A DNA stretch of 64,000 bases, from assembly GCF_000715075.1 (NCBI RefSeq), contig NC_134102.1, forward strand, positions 98,101,766 through 98,165,765, in the 5' to 3' direction. This document shows, one piece after another, positions 11,605-24,255 of this stretch (the stretch's first letter is position 1; each line of letters begins with the position of its first letter). Both the position numbers and the translations under genes were made by a program. Source of the DNA: Nicotiana tabacum. Lineage: Eukaryota > Streptophyta > Magnoliopsida > Solanales > Solanaceae. The notes below the pieces were generated by a model that worked only from the letters and a program-made list of their open reading frames with translations, made no database searches and was not told the DNA's origin.

Positions 11605-11786
11605 AATTGGTAATCGAAGAAGGTCAAGATGAGATAAACTCCACAAGTCTAACCTGGGATAGGAGAAATAAATATATAGAGTACTTCTAGAATGGGAAAC
11701 TTCCATCGGATCCAAAGGAATCGAGAGCTCTACGGACAAAAACTGCACGATTCACCTTATCCAATGATGGAACGCTGTTTAGAAGG

Positions 11787-12895
11787 ATGTTCGATGGTCG
11801 AATAGTAATATGTTTGGGACCAGGAGATACCGACTACATCTTACATGAGATTCACGAGGGCACTTGTGGGAATCATTCCGGCGCCGATTCATTAGTCCAC
11901 AAAATAATCAAGGTAGGATATTATTGGATCGATATTGACAAAGATGCAAGGGAGTTTGTTCGAAAATACGACAAATGTCAAAGACATGCGCCCATGATTT
12001 ATCAACCAGGGAAACTTCTTCGCTCGGTCCTATCTCCTTGGCCTTTCATGAAATGAGGAATGGACATCGTCAGCCCCCTCACATCGGCCCCAGGTAAGGC
12101 TTAGTTTATTTTGTTTATGACTGATTATTTCTCTAAATGGGTTGAAGAACAAGCTTTCGAGAAAGTCAGAGAAAAGGAAGTGATAGACTTCATTTGGGAC
12201 CACATCATATGTCGGTTCGGGATGCCATCCGAGATTGTATGTGACAATGAAAAGCAATTCATCGGCAACAAAGTAACTAAATTTCTCGAGGACCACAAAT
12301 CAAAAGGATCCTATCAACACCTTATCATCCCAGCGGGAACGGACAGGCTGAATCAAAAACCAAACCATCATCCAAAATCTTAAGAAAATATTAACCGACG
12401 CTAAAGGTAAATGGAGAGAGATACTACCCGAGGTCCTGTAGGCATACCGAACAACATCAAAATCCAGTACCGGAGCAACACCATTCTCGTTGGTTTATGG
12501 CGCCGAAGCTCTTATCCCGGTTGAAGTCGGAGAACCTAGCGTTAGGTTTCGGTATGCAACAAATGAGTCGTTCGAATGACAAAACAATGAACACGAGCCT
12601 TGAATTATTGGACGAAAAATGAGAAGCAGCTCTCGTCCGACTGGCCGCCAAAAAATAGCGGATCGAAAGATACTATAATCGAAGAACCAATCTTCGTCAT
12701 TTTAAAATCGGGGACTTAATACTGAGAAAAGTCACCATTAACACCCAAAATCCAAATGAAGGAAAACTGGGTCCGAACTGGGAAGGACCGTATCCGGTTC
12801 TTAAAATTGTCGGTAAAGGATCCTACAATCTCGGTGTGATAAACGACAAACAACTACCAAGCAATTGGAACGTGTCACACATAAAATGATACTAC
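11787..12895 (+). pseudogene. Integrase of Tat-type element
   Basis: The N-terminal zinc domain is seen in 11787-12056 (HEIHEG...H, then KYDKCQRHA; the first of the usual two cysteines appears to be replaced by Tyr). The catalytic core follows in 12111-12383 with TDYFSKW (first Asp) and IVCDNEKQF (second Asp). The glutamate region near 12340 is in another frame owing to a shift just before it. Further downstream, broken frames resemble the C-terminal DNA-binding part and end near 12895 with a WNVSHIK-like terminus. The enzyme would insert the cDNA into the genome. This copy is inactive. Confidence 0.85.
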
Positions 12896-13480
12896 TGCTA
12901 AGGTACGACCCTCCCATGTTCATTTATATTTTGAAACTAAACCTTGTAGGAGTTCGACCAGGAACAGGGATGGGTTATTCAACCCGAAGCCTTAGGCCTG
13001 AAAGCACGCGTTGCACTCTTTTTTCCTTAGACCGATTTTATCACAAATGAGTTTTCCGGCAAGGTTTTTAACGAGGCAACCATTGATCGTGCTAACTTAG
13101 AACAATTCAGCAGTATCCGAGGCCTCTTTACAATCAACCTCGAATACTGGGGGGCATTACCCTCAGGTGTGTGTGTATATATATATATATCAAGTTCGAT
13201 GCAAGGAAGTTACTTCGTAACAACAGGGTTTCGATAGGAAAAATTGTAAGAGCCAAATAGTCAAAACGAACCATGCTCGTGTAGTTTGCTCGATCCCTGG
13301 TACAAAACATGAACACATGTATAATGGCATAAAAAGAAATTTCTTCTTTACCGATATCTCATATCTTAGAAAAATTCCTCTATTTCGTAATCTATTATGC
13401 AAACAGGCTTAAGGGCCGACTATTACCCCATATATCGGGGATTGCCAACCGAAAAATCAACGAGATTAAGCCCCACATAA

Positions 13481-14125
13481 GCCTACGGGCTACATTACTT
13501 CTAGTTCGAGCAAACACACTCGACTACTAAGCCTACGGGCAACCTTAGTTTGAGTTTGATCAATTACTCACTCGACTACTAAGCCTAAGGGCTAACAATT
13601 ACTTCGAGTTCGAGCAGGCACTCACTCGACTACTAAGCCTACGGGTTACCTTACTTCGAGTTCGAGCAATCACTTACTCGACCAATAAAGCCTAAGGGCA
13701 AACAATTACTTCGAGCTCGAGCAATCACTCACTCGACTACTAAGCCTACGGGCTACCTTACTTCGAGTTCGAGCAATCACTCACTCGACTACTAAGCTTA
13801 AGGGCTAAAAATTACTTCGAGTTCGAGCAATCACTTACTCGACCAATAAAGCCTAAGGGCAAACAATTACTTCGAGTTCGAACAGACACTCACTCGACTA
13901 CTAAGCCTACGGGCTACCTTACTTCGAGTTTGAGCACGCACTCACTCGATTACTAAGCCTAAGGGCTAACAATTACTTCAAGTTCGAGAAAGCACTCACT
14001 CGACCATAAAGCCTACGGGCTATATTATTTCGAGTTTACGCAATCACTCACTCAACCATAAAGCCTAAGGGCTACTCTTACTTAGAGTTCGAGCAAGCAC
14101 TCACTCGGTTATAAAGACCACAAGG
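13481..14125 (+). repeat. Tandem array, about 12 copies of a 53-bp unit
   Basis: The word GCCTACGGG or GCCTAAGGG starts at about 13481, 13531, 13583, 13637, 13690, 13744, 13796 (variant), 13851, 13905, 13957, 14011 and 14062, giving spacings of 50-55 bases. Each unit also has TTCGAGTTCGAGCA and CACTCACTCGAC. Two variants mostly alternate. Tandem arrays in the 3' untranslated region are a known property of Tat elements and can seed satellites. Confidence 0.92.
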
Positions 14126-14248
14126 TCCGAATTCGATCAAATTGCCTAAAGCCTCGAACTTATGGAAACTTTCATATGGCATGAATGAAACAAAATCTTC
14201 ACAAGATAGAGAATAAAACAGAGACAAATCGGGAAAGGAAATGATCTT

Positions 14249-14291
<43 letters not shown>
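14249..14291. repeat. TA/TG microsatellite
   Basis: A short TA run passes directly into about 15 TG units within the 3' part of the Tat-type element. The open frames across it encode Val-Cys runs and are artefacts. Confidence 0.9.
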
Positions 14292-14295
<4 letters not shown>

Positions 14296-14613
14296 GTATT
14301 TACAACGTCCGATCAGGACCCTACACAAAAAATCAAAATGGGAAAAACCCTAAGTTTCCTGGTTATCTCCGGGGGCAGTCTCTTCTCAATCGGGCTCCTC
14401 CCCATTCTCAGACCCACTCAAGCTCCCATCATCATCATCATCGAAAGCCAAGGCTCCATCATCGGCTTCAAGCTCTTTAGCATTTTTTATCTCTTTGGTA
14501 AGATCGAAACCTTGAGCCTGGATCTCCTCGAGGGTTTCCCTCCAAGATTGACATTTGGCGAGTTCAGCAACCCAATGTGCTCGAGTTTTAGTGGTCTCGG
14601 CTGCCTCTCTCGC

Positions 14614-16897
14614 TTATACCTGAGCGGCTTCAGCATCGGCCCGATAGACGGCCACAAATGCATCCGCATCGGCCTTTGCTCTTTTGGCTTCAGATTTGGC
14701 CTTGGCAAGTTCGGAAGCCAATCGAGCTTCGAGCTCCTCTATTTTTCTTACTTGAACCAAGATTTTCTCCTTCAAGCCTTGAAGTTGACTTTCGACCGAT
14801 GATAATTGGGATCGATCAACCTCTTTCTCTACAGCAAGGCGGTCCATACCTTCTTTCCACTCCAAGGACTCTGCCTTTATCACATCGACCTCCTCACGGA
14901 GCTGCCCGATCACCTCAAGCTTCTGCTGCAGCTCTGAGATCAAAATATTAACCATCATCCCCGAATCAAGCCCGTGGGTTTTAAAGATGTTTATTACCTA
15001 TTCGGTCAGCTCGGTCTGGTCTTGGTGAGCCTTAGCCAACTCGGCTCAGAGGTCCTTGATTTCTTATTCCCTTTGCCCACAGAGGAGTTTAAAGGCATTC
15101 CTCTCCTCCATGACCCTTCGAAGGTCGGCCTCGTACCGACTCAGCTCAGCTCGAGACCAAAAACATGCTTCTCGATGAACCGCTGAGGCCTACGAAAAAA
15201 GAAGAACAGAAGTTAGAAAAAGAAAAACAAACATAAAGGTGGTACCAACGAAGGGAGTTAAGGCTTACCCAATTCAGAGCCTGTTGCACTTCGTGGAAAA
15301 GACCCGATGCATCGCTAGGGCCGGCAACATCCTCGATACTGGTAAATAATCACGAAAAGGGTCCTCTCCCTCATTAGACCTGTCTACCTCGAGGATCCCC
15401 AAAGCTTGGGATTCTCGAATCGCCCCTTCAGAAAAAGCAGGGAGAGTTGGCGAGTCTCCAAGTACTATTGCCCCAAGTGAATCACTTAGGGTGTTCTCTT
15501 CGGTTCGAAGAGGTTCAGGGCCGGCCCCTTCAGATATATCCACCATTTGTTGACTTCAGTGGGAGGCATCCTCTATCTCCAACGACTTGGGTACTTGGCC
15601 CGAATCCTTCTTTGATATCCCCTCAGTTCCAGGCAGAGCCTCATAAACCACCATCGATCCAGCTGCCTTTGGGGCATCGACGGTTTTCTTCACTCGGGCC
15701 ACTAGTATGGAGCCGTGTTTCTTCTTCTTCTTCTTCTTCTTCTTCATCCCTTAGACACGAAACAAATTGTTCGGACAGAGGGATGGTTTTCCTCCTCGGC
15801 TTACGAGCCGTGCTTGTCTTAAGTTCTGGATTTTAGGAAGTAGATGCCCTTTTTCTCTTGTTGCCCTTCGACGGTTTCGGAACCGGGGCCGAAGTCTTTT
15901 CCTCGCCAGACGGGGGCCTCATAACCGCATCTTTGCCCAGACCTACACACAATAAAATTGGTTAAGTACAAGAAATGCATCTTGTTCGAATCATCAAAGA
16001 CATGGAAAAGAGGCTTACCATGATTTTTGGCCTCCCATAAGCCCTTTGATAAATCGCGCCACGAGCGCTCGGCATATGAAGAGGTCAAAGCCAGGTCCCG
16101 TACCCAACTCTTAAGGTTAGGAACTGCAATGGGCATCCAAGCAACCGCTACATCACAGAAAATGATATCGGTGAGAAAGTAACGAAGAAGCAAAACAATA
16201 AGAGCTAACAGTAGAATTATACTTACGCTTCATGTTCCATTCCTTGGGGAATGGAATTTTCTCGGCCAAAATTAGGTCGAAAGTCTTCACTCGAATGAAC
16301 ATGCCCATCCTGGCTTGGTCTTTGTCCTCGTCTATGCTCGAGAACAGCACTTTAGTAGCCCCGCACTGGAGTTTTATTAACCCACCTCGATAGAGGCGGG
16401 GCTGTACAATCTAATGAGGTGGTCGAGGGTGAAAGGCAGCCCATCGACTCTGTTCACAAAAAAACGGATCAGAATAACGATCCGCCAAAAAGAAGGATGG
16501 ATTTGGCCTAGAGTTATTTGGTATTGGCAGCAAAAATCGATGACAACAGGATCGAGGGGGCCCAACGTGAAAGGGTAAGTATACACACTTTAAAACCTTT
16601 TCACATAAGTAGTAATATCTTCTTCGGGAGCCAGGATTATCACTTCTTTGTTCTCCCGGTTACAATCTTTCCTTAACTGCTCGAGGTATCCCTTAGTTAT
16701 CGAGCACATATACCTCGATACTGGTTCACATAGAACAGGAACCGGCGATACTTTATCGATCTTAAAATCAGAAGTAAGAACACACCCCCCCGGGGAATGC
16801 ACTCCTCCGGTTGTGGCTCCACCGGTGTTTTGTCGCCGGCAGGCCACGAAGAAGAAACACTTTCTTTTTGGGGAACGGTTTTCGACGTTTTCATCAT
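14614..16897 (-). pseudogene. Antisense gene in Tat element: gypsy-type transposon protein (PF04195-like) with coiled-coil tail
   Basis: Read leftwards, the protein starts near 16897 (MMKTSKTVPQ). Conserved blocks follow: RYMCSITKGYLEQL, YPFTLGPLDPVVIDFCCQYQ, LGQIHPSFWRIVILIRFFVN, LPFTLDHLIRLYSP and FPKEWNMKR. The set resembles the 'putative gypsy type transposon' family (PF04195), recalled rather than searched. Introns have good signals (donor GTAAGT just after 16227, acceptor TGTAG before CGGTTGCTTGG near 16155). The tail (14614-14958) is an Ala/Glu/Lys-rich coiled coil. Breaks: a frame change at the G run near 16790, a stop at 16590-16592, and a frame change at about 16390. A TATA box lies upstream at 17066-17073. 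Its function in the element is unknown. Confidence 0.78.
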
Positions 16898-17065
16898 TTG
16901 GATTTAAAGATTGAAAATAGAAAGAGATGACAAAGATTTGGGTTTTTAAAGGGAGATTTTGCAGTGAAAATCACAAATTTACAGACGAACTCAGAAGATG
17001 CGAGAAAGGACTTAGAAAATTTGGAAATTGGAGATGTAAAAGTGATAAATGGTAAAAATAGGGGC

Positions 17066-17073
17066 TATTTATA
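17066..17073 (-). promoter_or_regulatory. TATA box for the antisense gene
   Basis: TATAAATA on the minus strand, within CTATAAATAGCCCC, about 170 bases upstream of the proposed antisense start at 16897. A start about 30 bases downstream would leave a leader of roughly 140 bases. The match to the plant TATA consensus is exact, but use of it is inferred. Confidence 0.55.
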
Positions 17074-17259
17074 GATTGGGCAATGACGGTTCAATATCAG
17101 CAGTGGTCGACCATCGTCTGACACACATTTAATAGCTTGGTAAACTGAACTGACGGGACAACTATCACGTATGTCATGGTCGAGCTCGATGCAAACGTCA
17201 GTGTATATCTGATAGTGCCATTGGAAAATCATGTCGTTTCTCGCCACATCCTTCCCGAG

Positions 17260-17274
17260 AAACGAGGGACTATC
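17260..17274 (+). other. Polypurine tract region before 3' LTR
   Basis: AAACGAGGGACTATC ends directly at the 3' LTR. The purine core AAACGAGGGA is the probable plus-strand primer, separated from the LTR by a few bases. Confidence 0.55.
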
Positions 17275-18024
17275 TGTATACGGTCAAAACTAATTTCGAC
17301 CTTCGTACGACTGGTCAAGATGGGAATATAATGGACTGAAGAGCGTCTTCATAATATTGAGATGAGATCCGAAGCAGGTTACCGAGTTTCGAGTTTCAGG
17401 GACCGATCAAATACCGAGCTTGAAGTCATTATCGAGCTCGAGTCCAAATCGAACTATGATGCGAAGCGACGTTATCGAGCTTAAGATCCAAAGACCGACC
17501 AACACTGAGCCCGAGTCAATACCGGGCCCCGAGTCAAAATTGAGCTCGAGTCAATAACGAGCTCTAAATTTGGAGATCGATCGATATCAAGTCCGATCAA
17601 GATCGAGCTAAGGGACAAGAGCCGTTACAACCGCACTAAGGGAGAGAATCTCGGCGGGAATTAGGGAAAAACTAATCAATCATGGGTTTTCCACTATGTA
17701 TTTTTAATTATATCCAAAATAGGATCCCTCAACTATAAGAGGGATGACTATTATTTCTGTAGGGGAGCCAACTATTAAGACATTGATACACCATAACTCA
17801 GATACTGTGGAGACACTCCCATATTGAGAGATTATCCTTTTTGAGCTTTATATATTGAGTCATCTTGCTTATCCATAAATCATCCTCCATTCAACTCTAT
17901 TTGTATTTCATTCTTTTTAGTCAATATTCGATATTCCAACTTACTTTTACGATTTGTGCTAAGTTATACCACGTACCCTTAGAACTACGTACAAATTCAA
18001 CTCTATCCATTTTTCGGGTAAACA
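17275..18024 (+). repeat. 3' LTR of Tat-type element
   Basis: Starts TGTATACGGTC and ends GGGTAAACA, 750 bp, paired with 6388-7133. It contains the equivalent TATA box at 17734-17740. Differences from the 5' LTR include a one-base deletion near 17370 and scattered transitions. Confidence 0.93.
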
Positions 18025-19300
18025 ATACGAAAACGTTATATACACTTTTCAATACTTCTTTATATTAAACGGGTGTTGTAACTTCAAATTTACCCTATGA
18101 AATTTTGTAGAGAGCAAGTTTCATTTTTTATTATTAATTTATAATATTTGTGGTTTTGTTGTCTTTTTATCCATTTATGCATGGAGTCTGTTCTGTAACA
18201 ATTTTCAGCGGTACTTTCTCTTGACATCTTTATATTTTTTTAATGAATGAATAATGCACTGCACACAATCCGTTAGTGACATAAGGGAGCAAGAAATCTT
18301 AGGTTCTCTTGTTAGACAAGATTAAAGTTTGAGTGATCTGTTGTAGATCTCATGCGTGCAAGTTGACATCAGTTCACATAACAACGATACTATTTAGGGT
18401 TTTATTTGCAATTGATTCCTTTTAGTGCAGAATATTATTGTGTTTTCCTTACCCAATCTTCCAACTAAATGTGATGCCTTTTTGCTCTTAAGTAGTATAA
18501 AATTCTTTTTTACAAAAATATAGGAGCTTTGTTATGAATATTGTAAATGTACATTTGCATTCCTTATTCCGATAGAAATATTCATAATGGCCATAATTCT
18601 ACTACGTATGATCTCCATACGCCATAATGGGGATTGCTCTTCTCCAGAGTTCGCCAATGTATATGCCTATAACTAGAGGCATTGCATTTCATGTTCCTAT
18701 CCACTTGTATAAATGGATTTACTAAATTTACTTGCCGTCGAAAATTAGTTAAATAAATAAACTAATAATTATTTTAATAAGTTCCGACAGCAAGTCGTAA
18801 AATTATTTTGGAAGTCGATAGCCATAGTCCAAACTTAGTGATTTTATTACTCCATTATTCTCTAACTAATTACACTGAATTTAAGGATTAGTAATTGCCG
18901 TATGGTCATCAATTTGCGCATTTAAATGGTTTCAAAAAATTTCTAACAGAAAAGGAGACGAAAATGAGAATTAGTAATACAATATAGGAAGCACGATGGT
19001 TTTACTCAAACTTATGTATACACAATTACATAGTCTCACATGTAATGTCGTTTTCTCAAATAAGTAGGTAGTTTCTCTCAAAAAGAGTAAGAATTGTTTT
19101 TAATGTTCTTTATTCTAACAACTATCTTTGCTATGTTTGATGAATGGTTATTATTAGATTAGACTAACCCCACAGGGTAGCAATACTTCTCAAGAAAAAA
19201 ACAAATATAGAAAAATTTAACAAACTCTTCGTCAATTCATGAGGAACTACGGGGTCTATGTCCACACGTAGAATGAGACAATTAGTAGGTTAAAAAGCTC
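18025..19300. other. VPE upstream region
   Basis: AT-rich unique-looking DNA between the Tat-type 3' LTR and the VPE TATA box. No open frame with a domain is seen. The distal promoter of VPE would lie here. No specific factor site can be assigned with confidence. Confidence 0.55.
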
Positions 19301-19310
19301 TATAAATTAA
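19301..19310 (+). promoter_or_regulatory. TATA box of the VPE gene
   Basis: CTATAAATTAA lies about 74 bases before the ATG at 19375. A start near 19330-19340 would leave a short leader of about 40 bases. Spacing and sequence fit a plant core promoter. Confidence 0.65.
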
Positions 19311-19374
19311 TTTCTCACATCAACTCACTAATCAAAGTAAAGTACTCCAAGTAATTATTTTTAGCGTGTGAAAA

Positions 19375-22300
19375 ATGATTCGAAAAAATGGTGTTGTGCC
19401 ATTCCTAGTTGCACTTTTTGTCCTAGTTTGTACTGCTGAGGGTCGTAACTTGCTGGAGAGTATTGTTGAAGATGATAATCCGACTGGAACTAAATGGGCT
19501 GTGTTGGTAGCTGGATCAAATGAGTGGGATAATTACAGACACCAGGTCATATTTACAATTCTTTTCCTTAGAAATTTAATATTTTGTTACTCCATTAATC
19601 ACATTAACAATTAGTACATGACGCCTAATGACTTTCAAATTAATTTCTTATTTCAGGCGGATGTATGTCATGCATATCAACTACTGAAGAAAGGAGGTCT
19701 AAAAGATGAAAACATCATCGTATTCATGTACGACGATATTGCTTATAATAAAAACAACCCCAGACCTGGAATTATCATCAATAGCCCCCACGGCCATGAT
19801 GTTTATAAAGGAGTACCCAAGGTACGTACTCTTTTTGCGTGTGTGTAATATTTGTCAAGATATTATTACTTATATCTAATGTTTCTTTATATTTTTTTCG
19901 TTTTTATTTTTGTCTGTGAGATAGGATTACACAGGAAAAGATTGTAATGCTGACAATTTTTTCGCTGTTATCCTTGGAAATAAGAGTGCTCTCACTGGGG
20001 GCAGTGGGAAGGTTGTGGAAAATGGTCCAAATGATTATATCTTTATCTACTACGCTGATCATGGTGCTCCTGGCCTTATTGGTTTGTCTTACGATGCTTC
20101 AGTTTCATTCACCTTTAGTTACCATTATATATTTCTTAAGAACTTAAATAATACTGATTAATTATGATATATACGTATATGAATACTTTTCATTCATTTG
20201 TTATATATATCCTTAGGTATGCCTAGTGGAGATGTTGTCTATGCCGACGATCTGAACAGAGTCCTGATTAAAAAACACACTTTTGGAACATATTCAAAAT
20301 TGGTAACATCCTGGCCCTGTTTCATATATTCATATCTATGCAATTGAGTTATTTATATAAGGTAATTATACGTAATCTCTACAACAAGCATGTAATGGTA
20401 ACCTGGTAAAAACGAAACTAAGCTAGATCTCACATGTATATAACTTTGTGTTCGTGATTATTAAGTGGATGGGGATGTTTAATTAGGTATTTTACATGGA
20501 AGCTTGTGAATCTGGAAGTATGTTTGATGGTTTACTCCCGAAAGGTTTAAACATATACGTAACAGCAGCATCAAAGCCTGATGAGAGCAGTTGGGCTACC
20601 TACTGTATTCGTTTAGGTGATGAAGATCAATGCTTAGGAGACTTGTACAGTGTTTCTTGGTTGGAGGATAGGTATGTTAATTAGCTTGTTCTTAATTATT
20701 TCAATATAATTCTACCACTTTGGCGAAAAATGGAAACACATAGGAGTGCCATATTAGACTATGAAATGTATAATCTTCATCATATGCTTAAGTCTGGTGA
20801 AAATGTGAAACTTCCAATATTCTCACCATGGCTATAGACTTTCTAAATTTTTAAGTTTTATTTCAACAAAGCATTAATTGATGTATGTAAATTGAATAAG
20901 TAAAAAAAGGTGCATTGAATAGGCATGAGGAAATTCTATTAATAACCAAGAGAAAAAAGGGAATGGCACAACCAAAATGTGTTATACTTATTAATTATTG
21001 TTCCCCGAAAAAAGCTCGAATAATTGACTCCTAGTTTTTGATTTCTTCAATCCGAATAAAGAGATATCTCAAGGTCTATTATTGGGACCAAGGTTGCAAG
21101 TTTACAAGAATTCCAAAAATATATGGTTATGAAATTTAAATGATGGCTTTTCAAGCATCCTTCTTAATGTTTGTGAAACTAATTAACTGCACTTGTTCTA
21201 CTAATGACCAGTGATTTGCACGATCGGCAAGTTGAAACTTTGGAGAAGCAGTATCAGCTGGTAAGATAAACAACATTGTATTCTATGCGTATATATAAAC
21301 GTTTTATTTAAGCAATGTAGTAATAATAGATGAACAGAATTTCCAAATAAAATATTACCACTATCAATTATTACATCATTCAAAAATATTGTCACATTTC
21401 ATTTTGCAAAGATTCAAATATCATATAGTAGTTGTCAATTAATTCTTTTAAATTATAAATGTTTTCTTCATTGACTAGTTTCACGACAACTTTCCTAATA
21501 AACCTCGTTGGATGGTTTTTATCATTCTCAGGTTCGTAAGAGAACTCTAAACAATGGTACAGAAGAAGGCTCCCATGTCATGCAATATGGTGATTTACAT
21601 ATTAGTGAGGATCCTCTTTTCAGATATATGGGTTCTAATTCTGCAAAAAATAGTTATAATACTTCTAACAACGACGAGTCATGGCTACCCTCAAGGACTG
21701 TTAACCAGCGCGATGTTCATCTCATGCATTTATGGTCTAAGGTATATTTCTGCACGAGTTTATATAACTTTCTATATACTATAGTGGACAAGAATTATTT
21801 TTGTAAAATAAATATCCATAGAAAATGAGATTAGTAAGCTGAAGAAAAATAGGACAGGTTGACCACAAGTATATGTTAAACCTTTTCCAGTATATATTGC
21901 TAGTATAATATGTTGTATAATATTTTAAAGGTAGTATGACCCATTTTTTTGTTTGTTACTATTTATTATATTACGTAGTTCATATTTTTCACAATTTTTC
22001 GTCAAATTAAGGATAGAATAGGCGATTAAATTGTGCTAATAGTTGGGGGGGATTTTTCTGAATTTTTGTTTACTGTAGACAGTATGCTCACTTTTTTGTT
22101 TTCTATGACAATACGTCAATACCATGTTACTGTTCAGCTTTTACTCCTACTTTCTATGAACTGAAACGTGTTGTCTCTGTTCACATTTTAGTTAAATTTC
22201 CAATATATCTACATACTAATTTTGCTATCCAATTAAAGGCTTGCAATATAATTAACTTCCCAATACTTTGTCCAATGATGACAGTTCCGGTCTGCGCCTG

Positions 22301-22830
22301 AAGGCTCTGCTAGAAAAGCTGAAGCTCATCGGCAACTAAGTGAAGCCTTATCACAGAGAGAAGATGTAGATAACAGTGTGAGACATATTGGAGAAGTTCT
22401 GTTTGGAGTTGAGAAAAGTCACAAGTTGCTGAACACTGTTCGACCTGCTGGACAACCCCTTGTTGATGATTGGGACTGCCTTAAATCCTTTGTAAGCACT
22501 AAAATATTTAACAAATCTAAGCTGTCAGGATTTATGATAACTTAATCGAACAACTCGTCATGATAATTAGTTCACTAGACATCAAGCAAGAACTTAATTA
22601 GTCAATTTACGATAAATTCCCACAATATTACAGTTATTAATTGTTTGTGTAATATTGAGTATATATGACTATAGTTTGATATTTGTGTACAGGTCAAGAT
22701 ATTTGAGTCACAATGTGGAACGTTAACTCCCTACGGAAGGAAACACGTTCGTGGCTTTGCTAACTTGTGCAATGCTGGAATTCGAAGGGAGCAAATGGCT
22801 GCAGCAGCTAAACAAGCATGTCCTCCTTAA
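19375..22830 (+). CDS. VPE: Vacuolar processing enzyme (legumain, asparaginyl endopeptidase), nine exons
   Basis: Exons: 19375-19545, 19657-19821, 19925-20081, 20217-20302, 20487-20671, 21212-21260, 21532-21741, 22285-22491 and 22693-22830. All introns are GT-AG, every junction is in frame, and the product is 455 residues. This is a C13 cysteine protease that cuts after Asn (and Asp) in the vacuole and matures storage and defence proteins. Residues 1-23 form a signal peptide. Catalytic His158 is in YYADHGAPG and Cys200 in MEACESGS, 42 residues apart as in plant VPEs. [13 protein letters not shown] carries a conserved pocket Arg. The C-terminal prodomain with its cysteines (SQCGTL, ANLCNAG, KQACPP) is complete. 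N-glycosylation sequons occur at about Asn131, Asn279 and Asn314. The N-terminal pro-segment is short, and the protein is some 30-40 residues below usual plant length. Which paralogue it is cannot be told. Confidence 0.95.
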
Positions 22831-23603
<773 letters not shown>

Positions 23604-23686
23604 TAGTACTTCAATTTCACACACCAATTTGCATAGAAAAAGGGGTAAACTACAACTTAATGTCATAACTAGTAGTTATCCCATGT

Positions 23687-23703
23687 CACTACTAGAAATC
23701 AGG
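23687..23703 (+). repeat. CACTA left terminal inverted repeat
   Basis: CACTACTAGAAATCAGG, preceded by the TGT target duplication. The match to the right end is imperfect. Confidence 0.85.
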
Positions 23704-23722
23704 TGATTTTCGTCCAAGGCTT

Positions 23723-24255
23723 TCCGACCGAAATCGGTCGGAAATAAGAGTATTTGGTCGCAAAAGTCAACAAAAATTTTCTGACAACAAAAAAATAATA
23801 ATTCCGACCGATTTCGGTCGGAAATTGGTCAAATATTTGGTCATACTTGTATATAATGTATAAAAATAATTATTTATTAAAAGTTTTCCAAATTTCCGAC
23901 GATTTCGGTCGGAAATTGGTCAAATATTTAGTATTTATTAAAGATTTTCCAACTTTTCGACCGATTTCGATCAGTAATTGGTCAAATATTTGGTCATGCA
24001 TGTATATAATGTACAAAAATAATTATTTATTAAAAGTTTTGCAAATTTACGACCGATTTCGGTCGAAAATAGGTCAAATATTTGGTCATACTTGTATATA
24101 ATGTACAAAAATAATTATTTATTAAAAGTTTTCCAACTTTCCGACCGATTTCAGTTAGAAATAGGTCAAATATTTGATCATACGTGTATATAATGTACAA
24201 AAATAATTATTTATTAAAATATTTTCAAATTTCCGACCGAAATCGGTCGGAAAGT
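23723..24255 (+). repeat. CACTA 5' subterminal repeats
   Basis: Copies of the near-palindrome TTCCGACCGATTTCGGTCGG and variants occur at about 23722, 23802, 23895, 23957, 24047, 24138 and 24231. From 23802 on they sit in a tandem unit of roughly 60-95 bp that also contains GGTCAAATATTTGGTCATAC and a TATAATGTA run. Such motifs are the binding sites of the TNPA-like protein in En/Spm elements. That role is inferred here. Confidence 0.88.

Larger units (their letters stand above)
6388..18024 (+). mobile_element. Full-length Ty3/gypsy retrotransposon, Tat lineage, 11.6 kb
   Basis: Both LTRs are present (6388-7133 and 17275-18024), with a primer site after the first and a purine tract before the second. 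The flanking 5-mers ATATG (6383-6387) and ATACG (18025-18029) differ by one C-to-T step and are the probable target duplication. Order is gag, protease, RT/RNase H, a second RNase H, integrase, a tandem array, and an antisense gene. The second RNase H and the extra antisense ORF before the 3' LTR are known marks of the Tat group. About 5 percent of the first 225 LTR bases differ between the two LTRs by eye, so the insertion is not recent. All coding domains are damaged. Confidence 0.93.

Noticed and set aside
13440..14130. Regular repeats resembling a CRISPR array
   Set aside because: The units are contiguous, about 53 bp, diverged, without unique spacers, and lie in a plant retrotransposon.
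14241..14802. Plus-strand frames of up to 180 codons after the TG run
   Set aside because: They begin in the microsatellite and run opposite to the antisense coiled-coil exon; they are shadows of that coding sequence.
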